Source: Bacteroidales bacterium (GTDB lineage: Bacteria > Bacteroidota > Bacteroidia > Bacteroidales > UBA932). Taken from it: a stretch of DNA of 64,000 bases. The stretch covers positions 1 to 64,000 of the forward strand of contig JAEFAI010000011.1 in assembly GCA_016291185.1 (NCBI GenBank). The letters run 5' to 3'. Below are positions 29,289 to 37,373 of the stretch, one piece after another (the first letter of the stretch is position 1; each line of letters opens with the position of its first letter). The translations under genes and the position numbers were made by a program. Under the pieces are notes generated by a model, which saw nothing but the letters and a program-made list of their open reading frames with translations, was not told where the DNA came from and did not search any database.

Positions 29289-30136
29289 ATACGATCTGGA
29301 TTGTCCTGCCGATTCTGACGGTACTGATGTTCGACCTGGGCCTTTGCCTGCAGCTCCGGGATTTCGCCCGCGTGATCAAGGCCCCCAAGGCGGTGCTGCT
29401 GGCCCTGTTCGGGCAGATTGTACTGCTGCCGCTGATTGCCTGGGGCATTGGTTCCCTCTTCCAGCTGGCCCCTGTTTTCTTCCTGGGGCTCATCCTGATT
29501 GCCTGTTGTCCGGGCGGCAGTTCATCCAACGTCTTCTCCAAGCTCGCCGGCGGCGATGTAGCCCTTTCCGTCACCCTGACGGCCTGCAGCAGCCTGATCA
29601 CGCTCATTACCGTGCCGATGATCATGGCCTGGAGCACCCAGACGGTCGGCGAGGCCGTCGGCATCACGCTGCCGGTGGCGAATCTGCTCAAGCAGAACCT
29701 CTTGCTGATGCTGCTGCCCGTACTCGTCGGCATCGGCGTCAAAGCATGGTGGCCGAAGACCGCGGCGGCCATCGACCGCGTCTTGTCCAAGGCCGCCTTC
29801 CCTGCCCTGATGGTGCTGATCACCGTTTTCTTCCTCCAGCACTACAAGACGATTTTCGCCAACATGGCCACGCTCGGGCTCTGCGTCACGCTGCTGATCC
29901 TGCTCTCCGCAGGCGCCGCCGCCGGTATGTCTCGTCTCTTCCACCTAGGAGGCCAGCAGCGCCGCACCATCGTCATCGAAGTAGGTATGCAGAATGCCGC
30001 GCAGGCCATCGCCGTGGCCTCCAGCCCCTTCATCTTCGCCAACGAGCAGATGGCCATTCCGGCCATCCTCTACTCCCTGATGATGAATATCGTCCTGCTG
30101 ATTTATGTAGGCGTCGTCCGTAAAAAGAAAGCATAA
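29285..30136 (+). CDS. Bile acid:sodium symporter (BASS) family transporter
   Basis: 283 residues, nine or ten membrane helices. Core motifs IACCPGGSSSNVFSKLAGGDVALSVTLTACSS (about 76-107) and EVGMQNAAQAIAV (about 234-246) are the crossover-helix sodium and substrate sites of the BASS family. Bacterial homologues carry organic anions such as pantoate or 2-keto acids; bile acids are not implied. Translationally coupled to the glycosyltransferase. Confidence 0.88.
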   Translation: MNTIWIVLPILTVLMFDLGLCLQLRDFARVIKAPKAVLLALFGQIVLLPLIAWGIGSLFQLAPVFFLGLILIACCPGGSSSNVFSKLAGGDVALSVTLTACSSLITLITVPMIMAWSTQTVGEAVGITLPVANLLKQNLLLMLLPVLVGIGVKAWWPKTAAAIDRVLSKAAFPALMVLITVFFLQHYKTIFANMATLGLCVTLLILLSAGAAAGMSRLFHLGGQQRRTIVIEVGMQNAAQAIAVASSPFIFANEQMAIPAILYSLMMNIVLLIYVGVVRKKKA

Positions 30137-30141
30137 TTTCG

Positions 30142-30149
30142 TATCTTTG
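30142..30149 (+). promoter_or_regulatory. Promoter -7 box TATCTTTG
   Basis: Consensus box right after the symporter stop; 17 nt before the ATG at 30167. Confidence 0.55.
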
Positions 30150-30166
30150 CAAAAAACCAACGCGCC

Positions 30167-30607
30167 ATGGCATACGACATTTCTATCAAACTCCCGCAGG
30201 GCTGGGTCTCCGACTTGGACAGCTACATCGACGAATCCGGCGTCGAAATCACCCACCTCTCCTGCCACCTTCCCAACGACAAGCAGCAGACCGACGAAGC
30301 GCTGATCGACGCTTACGTGGGCCCGATGCCGGAAGACACCACCGCGGCTGACCAGGCACTGGCCAACTATGCCGACACCGTGGGCTTCGACGAAGAAGAT
30401 CAGGATTTCGATCCCATCGTCGAATGGCCGTTCAACGGCAAGAAAGCCTATGGTTTCGAGGCCATCGCAGAGGACGACTCCCCGATGCGGATGATGTGCA
30501 TCGAGCTCAAGAAGGGCGTTCTTGTGATTCTGGTGGTGCTCGCCAAGGATGATGACACGCTCGTAGAGGCCGTCACGCTGGCCGAGCGCGGTCTGCGTCT
30601 CAAATAA
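30167..30607 (+). CDS. Hypothetical acidic cytoplasmic protein
   Basis: 146 residues, pI strongly acidic (many Asp/Glu), no signal and no membrane segment. It begins MAYDISIKLPQGW and ends AERGLRLK; a hydrophobic strand VLVILVVLAKDDDTLVEA (about 122-139) suggests a small alpha/beta domain. No family recognised. Own promoter at 30142. Convergent with the fRMsr gene. Confidence 0.68.
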   Translation: MAYDISIKLPQGWVSDLDSYIDESGVEITHLSCHLPNDKQQTDEALIDAYVGPMPEDTTAADQALANYADTVGFDEEDQDFDPIVEWPFNGKKAYGFEAIAEDDSPMRMMCIELKKGVLVILVVLAKDDDTLVEAVTLAERGLRLK

Positions 30608-30625
30608 GCGGTGACTCCGTTACCA

Positions 30626-31078
30626 TCAGGACTTCGCCAGCAGCGCGGCAATCGCTTCCAGCCCGGCGGCATCTTCCGCATCGAAAGTTGCCAGTTCCCG
30701 GCTGTCAATATCCAGAACGCCGATCACTTCTTCATCCCGGAACAGCGGCACGACAATTTCGCTGCGCGACGCGCTGCTGCAGGCAATGTGGCCCGGAAAT
30801 TCTTCCACATCCGGCACGATGACCGTCTCCCTGCGCTGCCAGGCCGTGCCGCAGACGCCGCGCCCGAAAGGAATGCGCGTGCAGGCGACGGGGCCCTGGA
30901 AAGGGCCAAGGACCAGCTGTTTATCATCAACAAGGTAGAATCCCGTCCACCAGAAGCCGAAAGCTTCGTGGATGGCGGCAGCCGTATTGGCCAAGTTGGC
31001 GGTCCGATTGGACTCCCCTTCCGTCAGGCTGGCAATTTGCTTGTACAGCAGGGCATATTTCTCTGATTTCTCGCTCAT
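30626..31078 (-). CDS. msrC: Free methionine-(R)-sulfoxide reductase (GAF domain)
   Basis: 150 residues, single GAF domain. The three reactive Cys of the fRMsr family are present in ACTRIPFGRGVCGTAW and PGHIACSSASRSEIVVPLF, and the latter motif is diagnostic. Reduces free Met-R-sulfoxide using thioredoxin. Overlaps the CPBP protease gene upstream by 4 nt (ATGA), so coupled. Confidence 0.93.
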   Translation of the reverse strand: MSEKSEKYALLYKQIASLTEGESNRTANLANTAAAIHEAFGFWWTGFYLVDDKQLVLGPFQGPVACTRIPFGRGVCGTAWQRRETVIVPDVEEFPGHIACSSASRSEIVVPLFRDEEVIGVLDIDSRELATFDAEDAAGLEAIAALLAKS

Positions 31079-31902
31079 CGGCGTGCACGCTTACAGCTGG
31101 CCAGCAAAATGATGGCCAACAAGAAACCGACTCCGACGGCCGGAACGGAGGCCTCGGCACCGAAAATGCCGCCGGTCATCCAGTCCGGACCGGAAATGAT
31201 CGCCGTAAAGACTTTATCGTGAACGGGAGTGCCGGACACGGCAAAGCCCAGGACATTGCCCTGCACGTAGTTCCAGGCCCAGTGAATGCCGATCGGCATC
31301 CAAAGTGTACCGGAGCATTTGTAAGCTGCGCCCATCACCAGGCCAGCCTCAATGGCAATCGCCACGGCGCTCCAGAGCGTAGCGCCCGGGTTGAACAGAT
31401 GCATCGCGCCAAAGACCAAAGAGGAGATGATCAGCGCGACAGCCGTATTCCAGCGATCGTCAATCATGCGGAAGAGCACGCCCCGGAAGATAATTTCCTC
31501 GAAAACGGCAACCAGGAAGAAGAACAGGAAGGAAGCCAACTGCGGGAACCAGTTGAACTGCGCCCCAGTAATGGAATAACAGTCCTTCAAGGCCATCACG
31601 CCGACAACAACGCCAAAATAACCGACTCCCACCAGAAGGCCCTTCAGCAGGTCTTTGCCCATACGGTCCAGGGAGAGTTCCGAGATGGGCCGGCGTTCCG
31701 TCAGATTCGTCCAAATCGCATAAAAGAACAAGCCCAGCAAACCGGCTGCGAATGCCGCCGGCAGCTGCACCCATGCAATGGGTATGGCGTTCACGCCAAT
31801 CGAAGCAAAAGAATACAGAATCAGAAAGATAATCATTCCGCCCAGCAGGCAGAGGAACCATTTCCAAAAAGGCATTCTAGCGGCAGAAGTATATTTTCGC
31901 AT
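31075..31902 (-). CDS. CPBP-family intramembrane metalloprotease (Abi/Rce1 type)
   Basis: 275 residues, about eight membrane helices. The three catalytic motifs are present: EEIIFRGVLF (about 139-148), FGAMHLFNPG and HWAWNYVQG. In bacteria these proteases are linked to bacteriocin self-immunity or prenyl-protein processing; the substrate here is unknown. A TAAATTTG box (31926-31933) precedes it and an R1 repeat lies just upstream. Confidence 0.88.
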   Translation of the reverse strand: MRKYTSAARMPFWKWFLCLLGGMIIFLILYSFASIGVNAIPIAWVQLPAAFAAGLLGLFFYAIWTNLTERRPISELSLDRMGKDLLKGLLVGVGYFGVVVGVMALKDCYSITGAQFNWFPQLASFLFFFLVAVFEEIIFRGVLFRMIDDRWNTAVALIISSLVFGAMHLFNPGATLWSAVAIAIEAGLVMGAAYKCSGTLWMPIGIHWAWNYVQGNVLGFAVSGTPVHDKVFTAIISGPDWMTGGIFGAEASVPAVGVGFLLAIILLASCKRARR

Positions 31903-31925
31903 TTTTTGATGTCTTGTTTAAGACA

Positions 31926-31933
31926 CAAATTTA
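31926..31933 (-). promoter_or_regulatory. Promoter -7 box TAAATTTG
   Basis: Consensus box on the minus strand, 23 nt upstream of the CPBP protease start. Confidence 0.5.
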
Positions 31934-31962
31934 ACAAACAAAAACCGAAAAGTCAATAAAAT

Positions 31963-32001
31963 GAGATTCCGGGTCAAGCCCGGCATGCGGATCAGGATGA
32001 C
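31963..32001 (-). repeat. Palindromic repeat type R1 (extended copy)
   Basis: Contains GAGATTCCGGGTCAAGCCCGG, the reverse of the R1 core, then ATCAGGATGAC. It differs from the 27-bp copies by having a longer end. Lies between the epimerase stop (32004) and the protease promoter. Confidence 0.65.
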
Positions 32002-32003
32002 AA

Positions 32004-33035
32004 CTATTCAAGCAGGGATTTCTTTGCGGTTTCCATCGCGGCAATGACACGGTCGCACCAAGCATCGAACTCAGGGTCGGGGACTTGGAGTTCTGGATGT
32101 CTGAGGATGTTCTCAATCGTATTCCGGACGCCCTGGTCGAAGCGGGTCGTACAGTGGAAGTCCGGCACGGCACGCTTTACTTTCTGGTTGTCGAAGAGCA
32201 CGCACCAGGCCTTGTCCCCCAGCAACTCTCCCTCGAAGTCGTAGGTCGGCTTGCCGACGGCATCCAGGAAATCTGACGGCACGAAATACATCTTCGCCTT
32301 CACGCCCAGCACATCGGCGATGATCTCATAGATCTGCCGCCAGGTCAGCGTCTCGTCCGAGGTGATCTGGAAAGCATTGCCGATGGCATGCGGATTGCCC
32401 ATCAGGCCGATGAAGCCCTTGGCGAAGTCGGAATTGTGCGTAAGCGTCCACTGCGAGGTGCCGTCGCCGTGCAAGATGACCGGTTTGCCATCAAGCATCC
32501 GCTTCAGGACCTGCCAGGAGCCCATTTTCCCATGTACGGCCAGCGGTACGCGCCGCTCGTCGTAGGTATGGCTGGGCCGGATAATCGTAATCGGATAGCC
32601 TTCCGTGCGGAATTTCTCCAGCAGGAACTCCTCGCTTGCGATCTTGTCGCGAGAGTACTGCCAATGCGGATTGGCAAGCGGCGTACTTTCCGTGATGAAA
32701 GGATTGACGGCCGGCTTCTGGTAGGCGGAAGCCGAGCTGATGTACATATACTGCTTCGTCTTGTCGCGGAATAGTCTCCAGTCGCGTTCCACCTGTGCCG
32801 GCACGAAGCCGATAAAGTCGCAAATGCAGTCCCACTGCGTGCCGGAGAGTTTCGCCGCCACGGCCTGCTCATCCGTGATATCCGCCTGAATAAGCTTCAC
32901 GCCGTCGGGCACTGCTTCGCCACGCGTGCCGCGGTTCAGCAGGATGAGTTCCCACGCGTCATTCTGGGCAAGCAGCCGGGTGATTCCGGTACTGATCGTG
33001 CCGGTGCCGCCGATGAATAAGGCCTTCTTTTTCAT
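32004..33035 (-). CDS. NAD-dependent epimerase/dehydratase (extended SDR)
   Basis: 343 residues. Rossmann motif FIGGTGTISTGITRL (about 7-21), SSASAYQ and the catalytic YSRDK (Tyr-x3-Lys) typical of extended SDR enzymes. C-terminal half binds a sugar or related substrate. Similar proteins in Bacteroidota act on nucleotide sugars, but this one lies next to an alcohol dehydrogenase, not a sugar locus. Start overlaps the dehydrogenase stop by 4 nt. Confidence 0.88.
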   Translation of the reverse strand: MKKKALFIGGTGTISTGITRLLAQNDAWELILLNRGTRGEAVPDGVKLIQADITDEQAVAAKLSGTQWDCICDFIGFVPAQVERDWRLFRDKTKQYMYISSASAYQKPAVNPFITESTPLANPHWQYSRDKIASEEFLLEKFRTEGYPITIIRPSHTYDERRVPLAVHGKMGSWQVLKRMLDGKPVILHGDGTSQWTLTHNSDFAKGFIGLMGNPHAIGNAFQITSDETLTWRQIYEIIADVLGVKAKMYFVPSDFLDAVGKPTYDFEGELLGDKAWCVLFDNQKVKRAVPDFHCTTRFDQGVRNTIENILRHPELQVPDPEFDAWCDRVIAAMETAKKSLLE

Positions 33036-34228
33036 GCACGGGCCAGGTTATAGATGGCTTCCATGTCCTCGCGGGCGAGCTTCTTGAATGCGCCGACCGT
33101 GTGCGTGCCGTCATGGCTGCATTTGCGGGCCATTTCCTTGATTTCCGCGTCCGTGATGTCGCGACCGAGCAGTTCGCGGATCCGCGTGGGCATGCCGATG
33201 GCATGATAGAAGCGTTCCACGGCCTCGATGCCCTTGAGCGCCGTCCTTTCGGGGTCATTGTAGTCGTTGGGGACATCCCAGACATTCACGGCAAACTGCA
33301 CGAAGCGCTGGATATCCTCATGCATGACGTAGCGCGCCCAACTCGGCCAGACAGCCGCCAGGCCGGCGCCGTGCGTGACGTCGAACATCGCACTCAGCTC
33401 ATGCTCCAGGTCGTGCGTGGCCCAGTCGTCCTGCACACCGCAGCCGGTCAGGCCGTTGTGCGCGATGCTGCCGCCCCACATGATCTGGGCGCGGTTACGA
33501 TAGTCCTCCGGATCCTTCAGGACCGCGAAAACGCACTCCTTCATCGTGCGCAGCACAGCTTCCGCCAGGGCATCCGTGAAGGTCATGTCGGTATCGTGCG
33601 TGAAATAGCGCTCCATCGTGTGCATCATCATGTCCGTGACGCCGGCAGCCGTCTGGTACGGCGGCAGGGTAAAGGTACGGCGCGGGTTCATGATGGCGAA
33701 TTTCGGACGGGAGATATCGTTGGAATAACCCACCTTGATGTCGCCGTCCTCGTTGGTAATGACGCTCGCTTCGCTCATCTCACTGCCGGCGGCCGGGATG
33801 GTCAGCACACTCGCGACGGGAAGGCACTCCGTGGCTTCTGCCCGTCCGGCGTAAAAGTCCCACACTTCCCCGTCGTACGGCACGCCATAAGCAATCGCTT
33901 TCGCGGAATCGATGACGCTACCACCGCCCACAGCCAACAGAAAGTCGATGCCTTCCCGGCGACACAGGGCGATGCCCTCGTGTACCTTGGACAGGCGCGG
34001 GTTGGGCACGACACCGCCCAGCTGGAAGACTTCCAGTCCACCCTCTTTCAGCAACGTGACGATTTTATCCAGCAAGCCGGACTTTGCGGCACTTTTGCCG
34101 CCGTAGTGGACCAGCACCTTATGTCCACCGTATTTCTTGACCAGGTCGGCAACCTTTTCTTCGGAATGCTCACCGAACACCACCTGTGTCGGAGCGTAGT
34201 AGTTAAAATCTTTCATGAAATGTGGCAA
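33032..34228 (-). CDS. Iron-containing alcohol dehydrogenase (butanol dehydrogenase-like)
   Basis: 398 residues. NAD(P)-binding GGGSVIDSAKAIAYG (about 100-114), and iron-ligand region TGCGVQDDWATHDLEHELSAMFDVTHGAGLAAVWPSWARY with conserved His residues. Fits the BdhA/YqhD-type group that reduces aldehydes with NADPH. Promoter box TAGCTTTG at 34241-34248. First gene of a two-gene unit with the SDR epimerase. Confidence 0.92.
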   Translation of the reverse strand: MPHFMKDFNYYAPTQVVFGEHSEEKVADLVKKYGGHKVLVHYGGKSAAKSGLLDKIVTLLKEGGLEVFQLGGVVPNPRLSKVHEGIALCRREGIDFLLAVGGGSVIDSAKAIAYGVPYDGEVWDFYAGRAEATECLPVASVLTIPAAGSEMSEASVITNEDGDIKVGYSNDISRPKFAIMNPRRTFTLPPYQTAAGVTDMMMHTMERYFTHDTDMTFTDALAEAVLRTMKECVFAVLKDPEDYRNRAQIMWGGSIAHNGLTGCGVQDDWATHDLEHELSAMFDVTHGAGLAAVWPSWARYVMHEDIQRFVQFAVNVWDVPNDYNDPERTALKGIEAVERFYHAIGMPTRIRELLGRDITDAEIKEMARKCSHDGTHTVGAFKKLAREDMEAIYNLARA

Positions 34229-34240
34229 ATTGGTTTTTCA

Positions 34241-34248
34241 CAAAGCTA
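34241..34248 (-). promoter_or_regulatory. Promoter -7 box TAGCTTTG
   Basis: Consensus box for the alcohol dehydrogenase at 34228; leader about 12 nt. Confidence 0.5.
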
Positions 34249-34271
34249 CGGATTTGTCCGTGAATTTCCAA

Positions 34272-34298
34272 GATTCGCCGATCAAGTCGGCGAATGAC
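34272..34298 (-). repeat. Palindromic repeat type R2
   Basis: GATTCGCCGA, loop, TCGGCGAATGAC between the divergent alcohol dehydrogenase and deformylase promoters. It may influence both by its position. Confidence 0.7.
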
Positions 34299-34310
34299 GA
34301 CAGTTTTATT

Positions 34311-34318
34311 TATTTTTG
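34311..34318 (+). promoter_or_regulatory. Promoter -7 box TATTTTTG
   Basis: Consensus box ending four bases before the deformylase ATG at 34323; possible leaderless transcript. Confidence 0.5.
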
Positions 34319-34322
34319 CAAT

Positions 34323-34976
34323 ATGAAAAGAACCTGTCTTATTATTTGCAGTGTGGCCCTGCTGCTGTGCGCCCTGTCCTGCCAGCGCGATCCCTGGACC
34401 GCCTGGGAACGGAAAGTCATCACCCAGTCCGACTCCGTAATGTATGTCACGGTCATGCCCGAGGACAGCGTCTTCCTGCGCGCGAGTTCGCGCGACATCC
34501 CCGAGCGCGCCTTCGGCACCCCGGAGCTGCAGACGCTCATCGCCAAGATGCTCGCCACGGTCAACGACCCGTCCCAGGGAGGCGTAGGGATCGCCGCCCC
34601 GCAGGTCGGCATCAACCGACGCATCGTCTGCCTGCAGCGCCTGGACCTGGCCGGAGAGCCGTTCGAGCCTTATATCAATATCCAGATTGACAGTCTCGCC
34701 GGGGAGATCACCGTCGGCCAGGAAGGCTGCCTGTCCCTGCCGGGACAGAGCGGCATGGTCCCCCGCCACACCCGCGTCCACGTTACGTACCGCACCCCGG
34801 AGGGGACGCACGTCGCCGAATGGATTGATGGTTTCACCGCCATCATTTTCCAGCACGAATGCGACCACCTGGACGGAACGCTCTACACCGACCGCGCCGA
34901 CAGCGTCTTCACAGACGCAGCCTGGGCGGCCGAACGAGAAGCATTCACGTACGACCGCCCAGCCTGGTGGGAATAA
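34323..34976 (+). CDS. def: Peptide deformylase with lipoprotein signal
   Basis: 217 residues. The three deformylase motifs are intact: GVGIAAPQVGI (I), EGCLSLPGQ (II) and FQHECDHLDG (III, metal His-Glu-His). Unusually it begins with a lipoprotein signal, MKRTCLIICSVALLLCALSC, with Cys near residue 20. Normal deformylases are cytosolic, about 165-190 residues, and act on nascent N-formyl-Met. An upstream in-frame start exists but adds 36 residues across the promoter and the R2 repeat; I prefer 34323. It may act on formyl peptides in the envelope, or the hydrophobic start may only anchor it. Confidence 0.88.
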   Translation: MKRTCLIICSVALLLCALSCQRDPWTAWERKVITQSDSVMYVTVMPEDSVFLRASSRDIPERAFGTPELQTLIAKMLATVNDPSQGGVGIAAPQVGINRRIVCLQRLDLAGEPFEPYINIQIDSLAGEITVGQEGCLSLPGQSGMVPRHTRVHVTYRTPEGTHVAEWIDGFTAIIFQHECDHLDGTLYTDRADSVFTDAAWAAEREAFTYDRPAWWE

Positions 34977-34977
34977 T

Positions 34978-35004
34978 AAAACGGAGCCGCACAGGCTCCG
35001 TTTT
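34978..35004. terminator. Bidirectional Rho-independent terminator
   Basis: 11-bp stem AAAACGGAGCC/GGCTCCGTTTT with a five-base loop, A-rich on one side and T-rich on the other, between the convergent deformylase and the gene at 35013. Confidence 0.85.
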
Positions 35005-35012
35005 CAGTTTTA

Positions 35013-35567
35013 TCAGAATCCGCCGGGGAAACCACCACCCGGGAAACCGCCGCCAGGGAAACCGCCACCAGGGAATCCCATGCCGCCCATCCCGCGCTGC
35101 ATGGCAGCCTGGCGCTCAGCCTCGGCACGACGCAGATCGGTGCGGTACTTGCGAAGCTGCTTCTTGTCAAAGATGTTCTTGAGTTCCTCTTCGTATGCCT
35201 TCTGGTTCTTCTCGATCTCAGCCTGTTTCTGCTGCATATCGCCCATCTGCTCCATCATCTTGTTGAAGTAGGCCTGACGCTCCTCGTCGGACATCTTGCG
35301 GATGTCCGGGCGCTCGCCTTCTTCCTGGTTCATACGGAACTCAAGCTTGCCGTCATACTTCTGATTCAGAGCGAGCAGAGCGGTCTGCTGCTCCTCGGTA
35401 AGATCATACTTCTGCGCCATGTCGGCCGTCTTCTCCTCGGGGGTGAGGATCTTGGGCATCTCCATGCCCTCCGGCATCTGCATACCACCCATCGGGGGGA
35501 ACTGCGCAGAAGCAAACATTGCACCGGCCATCATGCCGGCAACTGCCAAAAGAATAATTTTTTTCAT
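35013..35567 (-). CDS. Hypothetical secreted protein (DUF4890-like) with Gly-Phe-Pro repeats
   Basis: 184 residues. Signal peptide (about 1-21, ending SAQ) then a helical, Lys/Glu/Gln-rich region (about 40-150) resembling periplasmic CpxP/Spy-like or DUF4890 proteins (KYDLTEEQQTALLALNQKY). The C-terminus is four tandem copies of a GGGFP unit. The start at 35567 gives the signal. Its promoter box is TATCTTTG at 35601-35608. A periplasmic chaperone-like role is inferred from the helix pattern only. Confidence 0.72.
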   Translation of the reverse strand: MKKIILLAVAGMMAGAMFASAQFPPMGGMQMPEGMEMPKILTPEEKTADMAQKYDLTEEQQTALLALNQKYDGKLEFRMNQEEGERPDIRKMSDEERQAYFNKMMEQMGDMQQKQAEIEKNQKAYEEELKNIFDKKQLRKYRTDLRRAEAERQAAMQRGMGGMGFPGGGFPGGGFPGGGFPGGF

Positions 35568-35600
35568 ACAAAAAAATTGGATTTTGTACGCTCCGGGGTG

Positions 35601-35608
35601 CAAAGATA
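35601..35608 (-). promoter_or_regulatory. Promoter -7 box TATCTTTG
   Basis: Consensus box on the minus strand; leader to the start at 35567 about 33 nt. Confidence 0.55.
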
Positions 35609-35639
35609 GCAATTATTATACCAATTCCTATCAGCTACC

Positions 35640-37028
35640 CTAACCAACGGCGGGAATGATATTGGGCAAGTCCTCGGGCTCAGTAGGCATATAAATAATC
35701 TGCCAGCCCCCTGCGCCGCGTTCGAGAATCTGGACTTCCGTTTTTTCATCAACAGAAAGGAAGACATAACACTTGCCCAGCTGCTGCTCCCCAGGATGGG
35801 GCAACAAACCTTTGAATTCATAGCCCTGCAAGGCCACGTGCGTCACGGCCACCTCAAGCGGCACTGTTTCGTCGGAGGTGAACACAAAAACACGGAACAG
35901 GTCTTTTCCGCTCTCTTCGGCGAAATAATACACCTCATAGAGTTTATTTGCGACGCTATAGTACCGAAGCCAGCCATACTCATCCTGTTCCAGATCTTTG
36001 TTGCAGCGCCTCCACCACATCATGCTTTCAACACGGTTTCGAATCGTCTGATGGTCTGTTCCCCAGTCGACGCAAGGGTCGGAAACAAGATAACCGGCGT
36101 CACGATTTGCCTTCCATTCGGCGAATCCCGCCGCCGGGCCGGTATAGGGAGGCTGGTAGCTGATTCTCCTGAGATCGAAATAGAAGGCGGGATGGGTGCC
36201 CGGACTCAAGGCGATGTCGGCACTGATAATTAACTTGCGCTCATAGGTAGTCTTATCGTAACCGTATAAACTAACGCGTTTTTTCTCACCGTGACTGAGG
36301 GTGAAGTCCGTTCTGCTGGGCATGGAGGATGAAATCATTCCAAAGGAAAGGTCGCTTTCAATTTTTTTGTCGGAGAGAACCCACCGGTCTTCCCCGCTGC
36401 GGGCGGGATTGAGATAAAAACCATCCACGCGGAATGCCTCACTCCAAATCACCAAACTCGCACCTTCATACTCGCACTCCGGCGTAAGGCCGTCCACGCT
36501 GATATCGACGACACTGCCCATCGCCTCCATTTCTGCCTGAATGACGGCAGCCTCGCTTCCAATGGTGACGGACGAGGTGTACAGACCGACAGCATCCATG
36601 AAACCGCTTGTCGACGGATAGGTTTGTACGATGCGGGCTGTGGAAAGCTGGTCGGCATCGATCAACGACCACCAGGGTTCAATTCCCCTGCTGGTCGTCT
36701 GCCAGGCCACCACGGTATATGTGCCTTTCGGGAGGTCCCTGAGAATGATATTTACGTCGTGCAGGCTAGTGGCTTCAATCCCCCGCCTGGCCACGAGCTG
36801 ACCTTGCTGGTCATAAAACAGCACGGAGTCGGTCACCACATAACCACCCTGATCCAGCTTCTCGGCCACCGCGTCGACAACGCCCAAATCTTCGTAGAGG
36901 GACGCAGTGTTGATGCTGACGACGGCGTTGCCGTAGGTTAAAATGCCATACTTTTCGCAGGAAGTAAGCAGCAAACTCGCCGCTGCAATACAGCATAAGG
37001 CCGCTGCCGCCCAAATTGAACCTTTCAT
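35640..37028 (-). CDS. Hypothetical lipoprotein (DUF5119/fimbrial-like)
   Basis: 462 residues. Lipobox LLTSC near residue 20. The mature part is beta-rich with many Tyr/Thr/Ser, typical of Bacteroidales surface lipoproteins. The first domain (EKYGILTYGNAVVSINTAS...YTVVAWQTTSRG) resembles the Ig-like folds of Mfa2/FimB-type fimbrial anchors and DUF5119 proteins; the name is by pattern and uncertain. The start at 37028 has a TACATTTG promoter box 17 nt upstream. No fimbrial operon surrounds it. Confidence 0.7.
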   Translation of the reverse strand: MKGSIWAAAALCCIAAASLLLTSCEKYGILTYGNAVVSINTASLYEDLGVVDAVAEKLDQGGYVVTDSVLFYDQQGQLVARRGIEATSLHDVNIILRDLPKGTYTVVAWQTTSRGIEPWWSLIDADQLSTARIVQTYPSTSGFMDAVGLYTSSVTIGSEAAVIQAEMEAMGSVVDISVDGLTPECEYEGASLVIWSEAFRVDGFYLNPARSGEDRWVLSDKKIESDLSFGMISSSMPSRTDFTLSHGEKKRVSLYGYDKTTYERKLIISADIALSPGTHPAFYFDLRRISYQPPYTGPAAGFAEWKANRDAGYLVSDPCVDWGTDHQTIRNRVESMMWWRRCNKDLEQDEYGWLRYYSVANKLYEVYYFAEESGKDLFRVFVFTSDETVPLEVAVTHVALQGYEFKGLLPHPGEQQLGKCYVFLSVDEKTEVQILERGAGGWQIIYMPTEPEDLPNIIPAVG

Positions 37029-37045
37029 GACTACTAGTTTTGTCA

Positions 37046-37053
37046 CAAATGTA
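37046..37053 (-). promoter_or_regulatory. Promoter -7 box TACATTTG
   Basis: Consensus box on the minus strand for the lipoprotein gene at 37028; leader about 17 nt. Confidence 0.5.
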
Positions 37054-37373
37054 AGAATCAGCGGAATAAAAACAAAAAAAGTAGCCAAGAAATAGCCAGG
37101 CACTACGTGAACACCGCGACCGGCGAGATGATAACCAGCGAGGATATGGCGGGATAGACGCTGCTCTCTCAAATGAGTGGCCCCGGCTTCAGATGATGTG
37201 GCCGGAACCATTTTTCTTTATTCGTAGAGAGAAAGCCCCCGGATTCCCAGGCTATTATGCACTGGGAATCCGGGGGCAGGTCCTTTACGTGAACCCGTAC
37301 AAACATCTGATCATGGTCCGGCTGGGCCTCAGAGATGACACTTATGCGCACATCCCCTATCTGTTCGAGCAGC
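37054..37373. other. Intergenic region with large hairpin
   Basis: About 320 bases without a convincing gene. It holds the 16-bp-arm hairpin at 37235-37277, A-rich sequence near 37070-37082, and, on the minus strand at about 37300-37340, a GTCATCTCTGAGGC-type stretch resembling a degenerate intergenic repeat. A 60-codon minus-strand open frame spans the hairpin and is judged non-coding. Confidence 0.5.
37235..37277. repeat. Perfect 16-bp inverted repeat
   Basis: Left arm GCCCCCGGATTCCCAG (37235-37250), 11-base loop, right arm its exact reverse complement (37262-37277). Lies downstream of the esterase stop and could stop its transcript, though no long T run follows. Confidence 0.75.

Noticed and set aside
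35013..35075. Collagen-like repeat in the Gly-Phe-Pro tail
   Set aside because: The unit is GGGFP, four copies, not Gly-X-Y; it is a short low-complexity tail.
37169..37351. 60-codon minus-strand frame over the hairpin
   Set aside because: It is spanned by the inverted repeat and has no family, signal or promoter.
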